In this document: positions 53,438 to 62,407 of the stretch, piece after piece | Layout: every line of letters begins with the position of its first letter | Numbering within the stretch: position 1 is the first letter of the stretch | Assembly: GCF_014904795.1 (NCBI RefSeq) | Contig: NZ_JACZFS010000074.1 | Coordinates: forward strand, 1 to 64,000 | Origin: Nisaea nitritireducens | GTDB taxonomy: Bacteria > Pseudomonadota > Alphaproteobacteria > Thalassobaculales > Thalassobaculaceae | Length of the DNA stretch: 64,000 nucleotides | Reading direction: 5' to 3' | The notes under the pieces: model-generated | Seen by the model: the letters and a program-made list of their open reading frames with translations, nothing else | The model's database searches: none | Told to the model about the DNA's origin: nothing | Program-made: the position numbers and the translations under genes

Positions 53438-56308
53438 TTACGCAGGCTCAATACGACACAGGGTCGCTTTGGTTTCCTGCATCTGCGTGACCGAATCGTA
53501 GCCGTAGGTCTGCGCAGTGTTTGACGATTCGCCGAGGACATAAGGGTCCGCACCGTCCGGATACTTGCTCCGGAGATCCTTGCCCTGGAAATGCCCGCCG
53601 AAGTGGAACGGCATAAAGGCAACGCCCGAGCCAACCCGTTCGGTGACCATCGCCTTGACCTTGACCTTGCCGTTCTCCGGACCGGTCAGCCAGACCATCT
53701 GCCCGTCTCTGATGCCGTAATTGTTGGCATCGCGGGGATTGATCTCGACAAACATGTCCTGCTGCAGCTCAGCCAGCCAGGGATTGGACCGGGTTTCTTC
53801 ACCGCCGCCCTCATATTCGACCAGACGGCCGGAAGTGAGGATGATCGGAAAGTCCTTGGAGAAGTCGTTCTTCTGGATCGACGCATAAAGTGTCGGCAGA
53901 CGATACGCCTTCCTGTCCTCGTAGGTCGGATAATCCGCCACGAGGTCACGCCGGGACGTGTACAGCGGCTCGCGGTGCAACGGCACCGGATCCGGGAAAG
54001 TCCAGACCACGGCACGTGCCTTCGCGTTGCCGAACGGTGAGCATTCGTGAGCGATCGCAACGCGCTGGATGCCGCCGGAAAGGTCGGTCTTCCAGTTCGT
54101 CTTGTCGCCTGAAATGCCTTCGATCGTCTTCCGCTCCTCGTCGGTCAGATCCTTGTCCCAGCCGAGTTTCTTCAGCATGGCCATGGTGAATTCCGGATAC
54201 CCGTCCTTCAGGTCCGAATTGGCACCATAGGAATCGACCGCGAGCAGATTGTCGCCGTTCCGTTCGACACCGAACCGGGCACGGAAGGTAAGCCCGCCCT
54301 CGGAAACCGGTTTCGACGGATCGTAGAGGATCGGCGTGCCCGGATGGTTCATCTCCGGAGTACCCCAGCACGGCCACGGCATGCCGTAGTAATCGCCATC
54401 GCACGGACCGCCCTTCGCCTGAAGAGAGGTCTTGTCGAAGGTGTGCTGGTTGGCCATGTGCTTGCGCAGCCGCTCCGGCGTCTGGCCGGTATAGCCGATG
54501 GTCCACATGCCTTTGTTGATCTCGGCAGTGATGTCCTCGACGTGCGGCTCCTTGCCGTTGACCTTGATGTTCTTGAACATCTGGTCGGCCATGCCGAACT
54601 TCTCGGCAAAGAGATACATGATCTCATGGTCGGTCTTCGATTCGAAGAGCGGTTCCACCACCTTGTCGCGCCACTGGATGGAGCGGTTGGAGGCCGTTAC
54701 CGAGCCGTAGGTTTCGAACTGAGTGGCCGCCGGGAGCAGGTAGACCCCGTCCTTGCGGTCATGCAGAACAGCAGAAACCGTCGGGTACGGATCGACGACG
54801 ACGAGGAGATCGAGTTTCTCCATCGCCTTCTTCATTTCGACCATACGGGTCTGCGAGTTCGGCGCGTGGCCCCAAAGCACCATGGCCCGGACATTATTGG
54901 GCTGGTCCATGTTGGCTTTGTCTTCAAGCACGCCGTCGATCCAGCGCGACACCGGAATGCCGCTGGATTCCATCAGCTTCTTGTCGCCGAACCGGCTGAG
55001 CATGTAGTCGTAATCGACATCCCAGACCCGTGACCAGTGCTTCCAGGCACCGGTGCTGAGACCGTAATAGCCCGGCAGGGTGTGGGACAGCACGCCAAGA
55101 TCGGTCGCGCCCTGGACGTTGTCGTGGCCGCGGAAGATGTTGGTGCCGCCACCGGCCTTGCCCATGTTCCCGAGCGCGAGCTGCAGGATGCAGTAGGCAC
55201 GGGTGTTGTTGTTGCCGTTGGTATGCTGGGTGCCGCCCATGCACCAGATCACGGTGCCCGGACGGTTGTTGACCAGCGTCCGCGCGACACGGCGCATCTG
55301 CGAGCCCGGAACTCCGGTGACCCGCTCGGTCTCTTCCGGCGTCCACTTCTTCACTTCGGCCCGGATCTCTTCCATGCCCCAGACACGCTGGCGGATGAAT
55401 TCCTTGTCTTCCCAGCCATTCTCGAAGATGTGCCAGAGCAGGCCCCAGATCAGCGCGACGTCCGAGCCCGGACGGAACCGGACATATTCAGACGCGTGCG
55501 CCGCGGTCCGCGTGAAGCGCGGGTCGCAGACGATCAGCGGTGCGTTGTTCTGCTCCTTCGCCCGCAGCAGGTGCAGCAGCGAGACCGGGTGGGCCTCCGC
55601 CGGGTTCCCGCCGATGACGAAGATGGCACGACTGTTGTGGATGTCGTTGTAGCTGTTCGTCATCGCACCGTAGCCCCAGGTGTTTGCAACACCCGCGACC
55701 GTGGTCGAGTGACAGATACGCGCCTGGTGGTCACCGTTATTGGAACCCCAGAAGGCGTAGAATTTGCGGAACAGGTAGGCCTGTTCGTTACTGTGCTTGG
55801 CGGAACCGAGCCAGTATACCGAATCTGGGCCGCTTTCCTGCCGGATCTTCAGCATCTGGTCGCCGATGTCGCTGATCGCCTGTTCCCAGCTGACCTTGGT
55901 GTATTTACCGTCGATCAGCTTCATCGGGTATTTCAGGCGGCGCTCACCATGCGCGTGCTCGCGAACCGCGGCGCCCTTGGCGCAATGGGACCCGAGGTTG
56001 AACGGGCTGTCGAAGCCCGGCTCCTGACCGATCCACACGCCATTCCGCACTTCCGCCTCGACCGTGCAGCCGACGGAGCAGTGAGTACAGACCGATCGGA
56101 CCTTCTCGATACCGGCCAGCGGATTGGCTTGAGCTTCGGCTTTCTTGACCATGCCACCGCCGAGGGTGGCTGCGGCGGCAAGACCGCCGGCTGTAATTCC
56201 GGAGCGTTTCAGAAACGTTCTCCGGTCGATCGCGCTGCCGGCCTGGCCGGTCACTGCACGCGACATGCGGGGCGATCCAGATCGCCCGCCCGTCTTCTTC
56301 ATCAACAT
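53438..56308 (-). CDS. Formate dehydrogenase catalytic subunit (alpha), Cys type
   Basis: A 956-aa Mo/W-bis-PGD enzyme. The Tat signal is DRRTFLKRSG (Arg29-Arg30) and the hydrophobic GGLAAAATLGG follows. The [4Fe-4S] ligands are Cys74, Cys77, Cys81 and Cys109 (CTHCSVGC). The metal ligand is Cys199 in RICHSTTVAG with the conserved His200, so there is no selenocysteine. PGD sites include GGNPAEAHPVS, WCMGGTQHTNGN and HEC SPF. FdhA oxidises formate in the periplasm after Tat export with FdhB. Nearby tupBCA favours tungsten. The ATG at 56308 is the only full-length start. Confidence 0.96.
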   Translation of the reverse strand: MLMKKTGGRSGSPRMSRAVTGQAGSAIDRRTFLKRSGITAGGLAAAATLGGGMVKKAEAQANPLAGIEKVRSVCTHCSVGCTVEAEVRNGVWIGQEPGFDSPFNLGSHCAKGAAVREHAHGERRLKYPMKLIDGKYTKVSWEQAISDIGDQMLKIRQESGPDSVYWLGSAKHSNEQAYLFRKFYAFWGSNNGDHQARICHSTTVAGVANTWGYGAMTNSYNDIHNSRAIFVIGGNPAEAHPVSLLHLLRAKEQNNAPLIVCDPRFTRTAAHASEYVRFRPGSDVALIWGLLWHIFENGWEDKEFIRQRVWGMEEIRAEVKKWTPEETERVTGVPGSQMRRVARTLVNNRPGTVIWCMGGTQHTNGNNNTRAYCILQLALGNMGKAGGGTNIFRGHDNVQGATDLGVLSHTLPGYYGLSTGAWKHWSRVWDVDYDYMLSRFGDKKLMESSGIPVSRWIDGVLEDKANMDQPNNVRAMVLWGHAPNSQTRMVEMKKAMEKLDLLVVVDPYPTVSAVLHDRKDGVYLLPAATQFETYGSVTASNRSIQWRDKVVEPLFESKTDHEIMYLFAEKFGMADQMFKNIKVNGKEPHVEDITAEINKGMWTIGYTGQTPERLRKHMANQHTFDKTSLQAKGGPCDGDYYGMPWPCWGTPEMNHPGTPILYDPSKPVSEGGLTFRARFGVERNGDNLLAVDSYGANSDLKDGYPEFTMAMLKKLGWDKDLTDEERKTIEGISGDKTNWKTDLSGGIQRVAIAHECSPFGNAKARAVVWTFPDPVPLHREPLYTSRRDLVADYPTYEDRKAYRLPTLYASIQKNDFSKDFPIILTSGRLVEYEGGGEETRSNPWLAELQQDMFVEINPRDANNYGIRDGQMVWLTGPENGKVKVKAMVTERVGSGVAFMPFHFGGHFQGKDLRSKYPDGADPYVLGESSNTAQTYGYDSVTQMQETKATLCRIEPA

Positions 56309-56419
56309 ATCGTTCTCCCGAACATTACGGCCTCTTTATCGACCGCTTATGTTTCAGCAGGCGCCCCAGCATGTGGCGCCCCGGGCCTCCCAAGTGAGAG
56401 GACCCTCCCCGTCTTGCCC

Positions 56420-56614
56420 CTAGAAGCGTGACAGAGCGTAGGCCGTCTTCACATGCGCGGTTTCCCTGTAGCCGGCACTGACCTTTTCGGGCCGCGATGC
56501 GGCCTCGGCAGGTTTCTGCGCCCCGGCAATTGCCGCAGCACCGGCAGCAGCGCCGATGCCTGACAATTTCAGGAAATCACGGCGTGTGGATTCGGGCTTT
56601 TTTGATTTCGCCAT
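56420..56614 (-). CDS. Small Tat-signal protein of the formate dehydrogenase region
   Basis: A 64-aa protein with a Tat signal, STRRDFLKLSG, a hydrophobic GIGAAAGAAAIAG stretch and an AEAAS-like cleavage site. The mature part is only about 25 aa. Small Tat targets like this precede fdhA in many clusters (the formate-dehydrogenase-region TAT-target family) and may help export or assembly. The ATG at 56614 is chosen; 32 codons upstream look noncoding. Confidence 0.85.
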   Translation of the reverse strand: MAKSKKPESTRRDFLKLSGIGAAAGAAAIAGAQKPAEAASRPEKVSAGYRETAHVKTAYALSRF

Positions 56615-56702
56615 CTCCAACTCCGTTCTGCTCCGCACGGGTCCGATATGTTGATCCGCAAGCCGGCCCGTGCCCGGCTGCGGGAAATCACTTTCCGGCG
56701 CC

Positions 56703-57305
56703 TTACTCAAGCATCCGGAACGACTCGATCTCGATCTCCAAGAACTGGCGCCCGATGGCGCCGAGCGGCATGTAGAGACTTGACGCCTTGGCGCCCTCGA
56801 GATCTTCGAAAAATTTCACGGCCCACGGCGCCACATGCCGGCTGAAAAATTCAGCCTGGCGCTCCAGATGGCAGGCCGGACCGAAATCGCCGCGAATCAT
56901 CCCCGCCATCACATCGCAAAGAGCCGCGATGTGATCCTCGGGCTCTTTCACGTCATCGGCGCGCGAAACACCAAGCTGCGCAAGATCGTCGCGCAGTTCG
57001 GCCAGCGGCTTTTCGTTGAGGAATCCTGTCAGATAAAAGGAGCCATGGGGCACCAGCTCTCCGCGCCCCACTCCATAGAACAGCTTGTGGAATTCTTCGT
57101 CGGCGGACTCTACCGTCGCGGCACGCGCCGCAGCCGCGAAAGCGGCGACGGATTTGCCAAGCGGCGTGTCGTCGCCTTCGAAGCTACGGGCAATATCAAG
57201 GCTGTCCTGATGCGGCGGACGCGCAAGAAAATGCGCAAGCAGACCGTACCAGTGCGCTCTGACGGCGTCTTCTTCCGACACCAGACTTCGGGCGGTCTCT
57301 GTCAC
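56703..57305 (-). CDS. TorD/DmsD-family chaperone for FdhA
   Basis: A 200-aa all-helical protein with family segments YGLLAHFLARPP, the EEFHKLFYGVGRGELVPHGS motif near residue 70-90, and EPEDHIAALCDVMAGMIRG (E-D-H-I/A), the TorD E-PxDH signature. Such chaperones hold the Tat signal and help insert the Mo/W cofactor. It lies upstream of the Tat protein and fdhA, so FdhA is the likely client. Confidence 0.92.
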   Translation of the reverse strand: MTETARSLVSEEDAVRAHWYGLLAHFLARPPHQDSLDIARSFEGDDTPLGKSVAAFAAAARAATVESADEEFHKLFYGVGRGELVPHGSFYLTGFLNEKPLAELRDDLAQLGVSRADDVKEPEDHIAALCDVMAGMIRGDFGPACHLERQAEFFSRHVAPWAVKFFEDLEGAKASSLYMPLGAIGRQFLEIEIESFRMLE

Positions 57306-57475
57306 CGACCCACTCTCCCTGACGTGCCCGCGTAAACCGATAGGAATCGCAAGCTTCGTTACAACGGCTTAGTGCCGCTCTTTAGAATGATTAAAGTACG
57401 CGCGCCCAGTCGATAAGTCCATATGAACACATGCACGGCCGCGAAGGTTTTCCACACTGCGAACGACGCCGCGGG
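57306..57475. other. Gap between TorD gene and DUF3306 gene
   Basis: 170 bases without a gene. It is more AT-rich around 57375-57400 (TTTAGAATGATTAAAG), which could hold a promoter for torD-fdhA. No terminator stem is visible. Confidence 0.4.
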
Positions 57476-58141
57476 TTATTCGAGGTCTCCGTCACCGACC
57501 TCTTCAGCCTCATCCTCGCCCTGGAGATCATCTCCGGAGCCTGCAGCGGAGCCACTATTTGCCGCAGCTTCGGGCTGTTCGGCCGCCGCCAGCCGCCGCG
57601 CCTCATCATCCGCCAGCTCATCTTCAGCTTCGGTATCTTCAGTCTGGGTATCTTCAGCTTGGGCGTCTTCCTCGTCGGGTTTCTCGGCAAGCTCCTCGTC
57701 GGTCATGAAACCCTTGCCGACCCGATAGGCCGTCTGCATGCCTTCGATCACCATGGCGGAATCCGTGAAATCCCCACCGTAATCGACCAGACCATCGACA
57801 TTCGCCAGCACCGGATTAGTGCGCCACAGAGCCTGCAAGGCGCGGCGGCGCAGAAACTCGGGAACCTTACTCTGCATGAAAGGTGTGAAATCGCTCTCCG
57901 CGTCGAGCGTTTCAATATCCGGCAGACCGTCGACCAGCTCCTGCTCTTCCTCGGTCAGCGGGCGCTCGTCTCCGGTGATCAGGGCAGGAAGCTGATCGTC
58001 CGGCGCTTCTTCGGGGAGGACCGGCGCCGCGCCGCCACGCTTCTCGCGAGGCGTAGCCGTCTCCGCGATCCGGGCCGAGTCCTTGCGTTGCGACCATCGC
58101 GCCAGGAACCCCCGTCCATCGTCGTCCTGGGTGTCAGTCAA
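57476..58141 (-). CDS. DUF3306 domain-containing protein
   Basis: A 221-aa acidic, soluble protein. The N-terminal GRGFLARWSQRK and the SDFTPFMQSKVPEFLRRRALQALWRTNPVLANVDGLVDYGGDFTD block are the DUF3306 hallmark. The last 60 aa are a low-complexity Glu/Asp/Ala tail. In proteobacteria DUF3306 sits next to DUF3305 in fdh clusters; the function is unknown. It overlaps DUF3305 by 8 nt. Confidence 0.88.
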   Translation of the reverse strand: MTDTQDDDGRGFLARWSQRKDSARIAETATPREKRGGAAPVLPEEAPDDQLPALITGDERPLTEEEQELVDGLPDIETLDAESDFTPFMQSKVPEFLRRRALQALWRTNPVLANVDGLVDYGGDFTDSAMVIEGMQTAYRVGKGFMTDEELAEKPDEEDAQAEDTQTEDTEAEDELADDEARRLAAAEQPEAAANSGSAAGSGDDLQGEDEAEEVGDGDLE

Positions 58142-58679
58142 GGCGCCGCCTCCCGGGCATACGCGATCCTTTTTCGTCGATCAGGGGCCGGCGGCCGAAC
58201 TTGTCCTGCTCGTGGCGATGATCGCTGCGCTTGCGCTTGATGAAAACCTCGTCTTCGTGGTGCGTGTCGCAGAAATCCTGCACCCAGGCGATCAGCCCCT
58301 CGGGCATCGGTACGCTCTCGACAGTCTCTTCGCCTGAATCCAGATAATCCTGCGCCTCGTAAGCAGAAGCCGTGGCCAGGAAGGGATAAACCTCGAACGG
58401 CGAATCCGGATCGTCATCGGCCCGCAGCACAACATAGACAGACGGCTGGCCCGACAGGTTCACCTTGTAGGATTCGGTTTCTTTTCGGTACAGGGTCAGC
58501 GGCAGCGTCGCCGCGTGATAGCGCTCAACCCCGTCGCTCTTGTCCAGCAGAATCCATTCCCGGACCTCTGGCGCCCCGACGATGACGGAGACCGCGTTCC
58601 AGCGATGATCCTGCCAGGGATTGTCGATTTTCCGGCGCTCCAGCACCAGTCCAACCGGGATGGTCCGGCTGCGTTCCAT
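58134..58679 (-). CDS. DUF3305 domain-containing protein
   Basis: A 181-aa soluble protein. The DUF3305 core covers about 5-150: TIPVGLVLERRKIDNPWQDHRWNAVSVIVG, FLATASAYEAQDYLDSGEETVES and GLIAWVQDFCDTHHEDEVFIKRKR. The ATG at 58679 has a GGAG box and gives the family start; longer reading frames toward 58907 are rejected. First gene of the fdh-direction unit, divergent from the polyferredoxin. Function unknown. Confidence 0.88.
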   Translation of the reverse strand: MERSRTIPVGLVLERRKIDNPWQDHRWNAVSVIVGAPEVREWILLDKSDGVERYHAATLPLTLYRKETESYKVNLSGQPSVYVVLRADDDPDSPFEVYPFLATASAYEAQDYLDSGEETVESVPMPEGLIAWVQDFCDTHHEDEVFIKRKRSDHRHEQDKFGRRPLIDEKGSRMPGRRRLD

Positions 58680-58799
58680 TTCCACTCCTCGGATTCTCCA
58701 GTCGAGGTCATTGCCCCGGCCGCGCCGTGTTGCAAATATGTGTACCAAAAGTGCGCGCTGAAAAGACTGAAACATATAAAGCGCACGGGAGAGAGAGAT

Positions 58800-60830
58800 A
58801 TGGCCACCGAAAGCGGGCGGCTGCTGGTCTGCAATTGCAATCAGACCATGCCCCTGGAATCCGTCGCGAGCGCGGTTGCGCAAGGCGGGACGGTTCCCTT
58901 CATCCATTCAGCCTTGTGCCGATCCCAGCTTGGGAATTTTCGCGATGCGGCAGCCAGCGGCACCCCGCTGACCGTCTGCTGCACACAGGAAGCGCCGCTG
59001 TTCAGCGAAATCGGGCAGGAAAGCGGACTGGATGAGAGCGCGTTAAGCTTCGTCAATATCCGCGAGCGGGCCGGCTGGTCCGAAGAGGCCAAGGATGCCG
59101 GACCGAAGATCGCCGCCCTGATCGCGGAAGCCGCGGTCGCGGGAACGCCAACGACACAGGTATCGCTGTCTTCCGACGGGATCTGCCTGGTTTACGGCAA
59201 GGATCAGTCTGCTCTCGATGCGGCGCGGCAACTCTCGGAGCGGCTCGACGTCACGCTGCTGCTGAAAGAGAGCGACGGCATCGTGCCGCCTTCCGTCATG
59301 GATGTGCCGGTCTTTCAAGGCCGGATCATCCGCACGGCTGGACATCTCGGCGCTTTCGAGATCGGTGTCGACGATTACGCACCGGCCAATCCGGCAAGCC
59401 GCGACGCCTTTTCCTTCGAGCGCCCGCAGAACGGCGCTGTCTCGAAATGCGACCTCATTCTCGACCTGACCGGAGAGACCCCGCTTTTCACCGGCCACGA
59501 CAAGCGCGACGGTTATTTCCGCCCCGATCCGGGCGATCCGGTCGCGGTGCAGAAGGCCTTGTTCGAGCTTTCGGACATGGTCGGCGAATTCGCGAAACCG
59601 CGTTATGTGGATTTCAAAGCCGATCTCTGCGCCCATTCCCGCAGCCGCAAGACCGGCTGTTCACGCTGCATCGATGTCTGTCCGGCCGGCGCCATCAGTT
59701 CAGACGGCGATGTTGTCGCCTTCGATGCACATATTTGCGGTGGTTGCGGTGCCTGTAATTCGGTCTGTCCGACCGGCGCAGCACATTACGCCTTCCCGCC
59801 AACCACAAATCTGGTCGAACGCCTGTCCGTTCTGATGCAGACCTATGCGGATGCCGGCGGGCGCGATGCCGCCTTGTTCATCCACGATACCACCGACGGC
59901 GCACCGATGATCGACATGTCGGCCCGATTCGGCCGGGGCCTGCCGGCGCACGTGATCCCGTTCGCGGTGACCCAGGTGACCCAGGTCGGACTTGATTTCC
60001 TGGCAGCCGCCTTTGCCTTTGGTGTCGGCCGGGTGGTGCTGCATTCTCATCCGCGCAAGCAGGAGGAGATCGGCGGCTTGGCGGGTCAGATCGGCCTTGC
60101 CGAAACCGTCCTCACCGGACTTGGTTTCGAGAGCGGGCGCGTCGAGCTTCTGGTCGAAGCCGACCCGGACGCGGTCGAGGCCAGGCTCTGGTCGATGGAA
60201 AGGTCCAAGGGCGTTGAACCGCGTTTCTTCCTCGCCCTCGGCGGCAAACGGGAAATCATGGATACCGCCCTGGCCCAGCTCCGGCTTGCGGCCCCGACCC
60301 CGGTCGACACGATTGCGTTGCCGCCCGGCGCGCCGTACGGCCAGGTCAATGTGGACGCCGAAGCCTGCACGCTCTGCCTCGCCTGCGTCAGCGCCTGCCC
60401 GGCCAGCGCCCTGCTGGACAACCCGGAAGCACCACAGCTTTCCTTCGTTGAAAGCAGCTGCGTGCAATGCGGGCTTTGCCGGAACACCTGCCCGGAAAGC
60501 GCCATCACCCTGGAGCCGCGGATTAACTTCCTGACATCAGCCAAGTCGCCCGTTGTGATGAAGGAAGAGGAGCCGTTCCATTGTGTACGTTGCGACAAGC
60601 CCTTCGCCGCGAAAAGCACCATCGACCGAATCGTCAAAACGCTGGCGGAGAAGCACTCGATGTTCGCGACGCCGGAAGCCGCCCGGCGTCTGCAGATGTG
60701 CGAAGATTGCCGCGTCGTCGACCAGTTCGAGGAAGGTAACCCGATGGCAGGTGGCGCCCGGCCGATGGTCCGCACGACAGAGGACTATCAGGCAGGCAAT
60801 GTTCCGGACGACGACGAAAGCATCCACTGA
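58800..60830 (+). CDS. Multi-[4Fe-4S] protein associated with formate dehydrogenase
   Basis: A 676-aa protein. CNC at 11-13 and CC at 60-61 open it. Ferredoxin-like clusters are at about 277-294 (GCSRCIDVCPAG), 313-323 (CGGCGACNSVCPTG), 523-533 (CTLCLACVSACPAS) and 554-564 (CVQCGLCRNTCPES). The middle (about 340-500) has the alpha/beta pattern of a hydrogenase-delta-subunit-like domain. Two CxxC pairs (CVRC 595-598, CEDC 634-637) look like a zinc ribbon. ATG at 58800 with GGGAGAG upstream. Probably carries electrons or assembles FdhA. Relatives sit in fdh clusters; function unproven. Confidence 0.85.
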   Translation: MATESGRLLVCNCNQTMPLESVASAVAQGGTVPFIHSALCRSQLGNFRDAAASGTPLTVCCTQEAPLFSEIGQESGLDESALSFVNIRERAGWSEEAKDAGPKIAALIAEAAVAGTPTTQVSLSSDGICLVYGKDQSALDAARQLSERLDVTLLLKESDGIVPPSVMDVPVFQGRIIRTAGHLGAFEIGVDDYAPANPASRDAFSFERPQNGAVSKCDLILDLTGETPLFTGHDKRDGYFRPDPGDPVAVQKALFELSDMVGEFAKPRYVDFKADLCAHSRSRKTGCSRCIDVCPAGAISSDGDVVAFDAHICGGCGACNSVCPTGAAHYAFPPTTNLVERLSVLMQTYADAGGRDAALFIHDTTDGAPMIDMSARFGRGLPAHVIPFAVTQVTQVGLDFLAAAFAFGVGRVVLHSHPRKQEEIGGLAGQIGLAETVLTGLGFESGRVELLVEADPDAVEARLWSMERSKGVEPRFFLALGGKREIMDTALAQLRLAAPTPVDTIALPPGAPYGQVNVDAEACTLCLACVSACPASALLDNPEAPQLSFVESSCVQCGLCRNTCPESAITLEPRINFLTSAKSPVVMKEEEPFHCVRCDKPFAAKSTIDRIVKTLAEKHSMFATPEAARRLQMCEDCRVVDQFEEGNPMAGGARPMVRTTEDYQAGNVPDDDESIH

Positions 60831-60851
60831 CACCGCAAACCGGTCCTTGTG

Positions 60852-61139
60852 TCAGCCGCCGAAGCGGTCCTGGCACATAGCCGCCGCCCGTTGCTTGAAG
60901 AGGGTGTGTTTCGCATCGTCGATCACACCCTCCGCCAGCATCCGGTCGACCGCGCCGTAACGTTCCGAAAGACAGGCCGCCAGTTCGGGGTTCGCCGGCA
61001 ACGCCGGCGCAGCATCGCCGCGCGCGAACATCGTCAGATCCTCGCGGTGAATGTAGACAAGCGACGCCGCCGACAGGATCAGCACCAGACCCGCAACCAG
61101 ACGGGCCCGCCAGCTGTCGATAAAGCGCTCGGCGGCCAT
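60852..61139 (-). CDS. One-TM small protein of unknown function
   Basis: A 95-aa protein with a single hydrophobic span (LVAGLVLILSAASLVYI, about 14-30), then a soluble part with two Cys (ACLSERYGAVDRMLAEGVIDDAKH and MCQDRF). It could be anchored with its tail in the periplasm. It is the last gene of the unit starting at 63160. No family known to me. The adjoining gap (60831-60851) has only a weak 7-bp dyad. Confidence 0.7.
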   Translation of the reverse strand: MAAERFIDSWRARLVAGLVLILSAASLVYIHREDLTMFARGDAAPALPANPELAACLSERYGAVDRMLAEGVIDDAKHTLFKQRAAAMCQDRFGG

Positions 61140-61144
61140 GGCCG

Positions 61145-61351
61145 TTACTCGGTCTCGATCGTGCCGTCGATGGTCACTTCAAGGCCCGCCGCCGGGATCG
61201 ACAGAACAACCTTGGCATCCGCTGCGGCACCAGGCTTCAGGGAGCCGTTCTCCACCGCCGCCCGGATCGCGGTCTCGATCTCGCGCTGGCTCGTGACGCC
61301 GACCTTCTTCAGGAACTTGCGGACACTCATGTTGAAGATGTCTTCGTTCAT
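61145..61351 (-). CDS. DUF6494 family protein
   Basis: A 68-aa protein: MNEDIFNMSVRKFLKKVGVT, a basic helix, then SQREIETAIRAAV and AKVVLSIPAAGLEVTIDGTI, two beta strands. Short proteins of this kind occur across alphaproteobacterial fdh clusters. 11 nt after DUF6352. Function unknown; the small size and charge suggest a partner-binding role. Confidence 0.75.
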   Translation of the reverse strand: MNEDIFNMSVRKFLKKVGVTSQREIETAIRAAVENGSLKPGAAADAKVVLSIPAAGLEVTIDGTIETE

Positions 61352-61362
61352 GTCTTTCTCCC

Positions 61363-62394
61363 TTACGCCGGCACGGCCAGCGGTAAATTGACCAACAGGT
61401 TTTGCGGCTTCATGCGCAGCACGCCCTTCGCGTCCTGCGCCAGTCCGAGATAGACCGGACGTCCGGCGATATCCGCCCGCATGGCTTCCGGCTGCTTGAA
61501 CTCAAGTCGGAACAGCGCGATCAGGTTGACCAGCGTCTCCTCGTCCACCTCTTCACCTTTGTAGAGTGCGTTCAGGATGCCGGTCGAGGTCGCGTCGAGA
61601 CCGACATGCCAGACCCAGCGCTCGTCCTTGATGCTGCGGACCGGGGTCACGGAGACGTCGACGCCGAGGAAATGGGCGGCCCAGCTTTCCAGCACCCGGC
61701 ACAACGCATCGAGCCCGGGCCGTGTAAAGGTAAGATCGAGCACAGTGTCGAACCGGTCGCTCCGTCCCCAGTAGATCTCCGCGTTTTCCTCGGTCAGCAC
61801 GTCGAGCTCGACCGAACGCAGCGGCGTGTCGTTCTCCGCGATCAGACGCTCCAGCGAGCTTTGGCCCTGCCCCGCTGCATGCATGTCGACGATCTCCTCG
61901 TCGGCGCACATCACGGTGCCCTCCTGCAACGTCACCCGCTGGCTGCGGAACAGCAGTTCAGCCGCGCGCACCCGGATCGGGTCGGTGACGCCCTCCAGCA
62001 TGTTGCGGGCGACGACATGGGCAATCTGGTCGAGGAACAGCGGCGGGATGGAGATATCGCCGGACAGAAAGGTCGAGAGATAGAAGGCTTCGAGACTGTC
62101 CGCCGCGAGCAGGGCATCGCGGAAGCCGAGCACGATCTGGTAATTCTCCCGCCCGTCCGGATCGCCGAAAGCGGAAAGCTCCATATCGCTGACCGGCCGG
62201 CGCGGGTCGTCCAGAAGCGCCGCGTGCAGACTCCGCTCCGTCGCGCAGGATTCTTCCACCGGTGCCACCTCGGGCCGGGCGAGGATCGCGCGCAGGAAAT
62301 CGTCCGTGACGGCAAGCCGGCCGTCCTCCGTCCGGTCGAGCAGCGCATGGCCGGAGCTGATCCAGAAATCCCGTGGTGCATCCAAAACTGTCAT
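61363..62394 (-). CDS. DUF6352 family protein
   Basis: A 343-aa soluble protein. The N-terminal DFWISSGHALLDRTEDGRLAVTDDFLRA and the LYKGEEVDEETLVNLIALFRLEF region are typical of DUF6352. The central YFLSTFLSGDISIPPLFLDQIAHVVARN-like part is helical. No Cys or known catalytic motif. It is 13 nt after the biotin-ligase-fold gene. Relatives travel with fdh operons; a role in maturation is inference. Confidence 0.75.
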   Translation of the reverse strand: MTVLDAPRDFWISSGHALLDRTEDGRLAVTDDFLRAILARPEVAPVEESCATERSLHAALLDDPRRPVSDMELSAFGDPDGRENYQIVLGFRDALLAADSLEAFYLSTFLSGDISIPPLFLDQIAHVVARNMLEGVTDPIRVRAAELLFRSQRVTLQEGTVMCADEEIVDMHAAGQGQSSLERLIAENDTPLRSVELDVLTEENAEIYWGRSDRFDTVLDLTFTRPGLDALCRVLESWAAHFLGVDVSVTPVRSIKDERWVWHVGLDATSTGILNALYKGEEVDEETLVNLIALFRLEFKQPEAMRADIAGRPVYLGLAQDAKGVLRMKPQNLLVNLPLAVPA

Positions 62395-62407
62395 TTACCC
62401 GCCTGCT

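Noticed and set aside
55700-55720. Selenocysteine in FdhA
   Set aside because: The active-site codon region encodes RICHSTTV with an ordinary Cys codon, not in-frame TGA, and no SECIS element is needed.
58515-58799. N-terminal extension of the polyferredoxin
   Set aside because: It runs antisense through DUF3305; the ATG at 58800 has a good ribosome-binding site.
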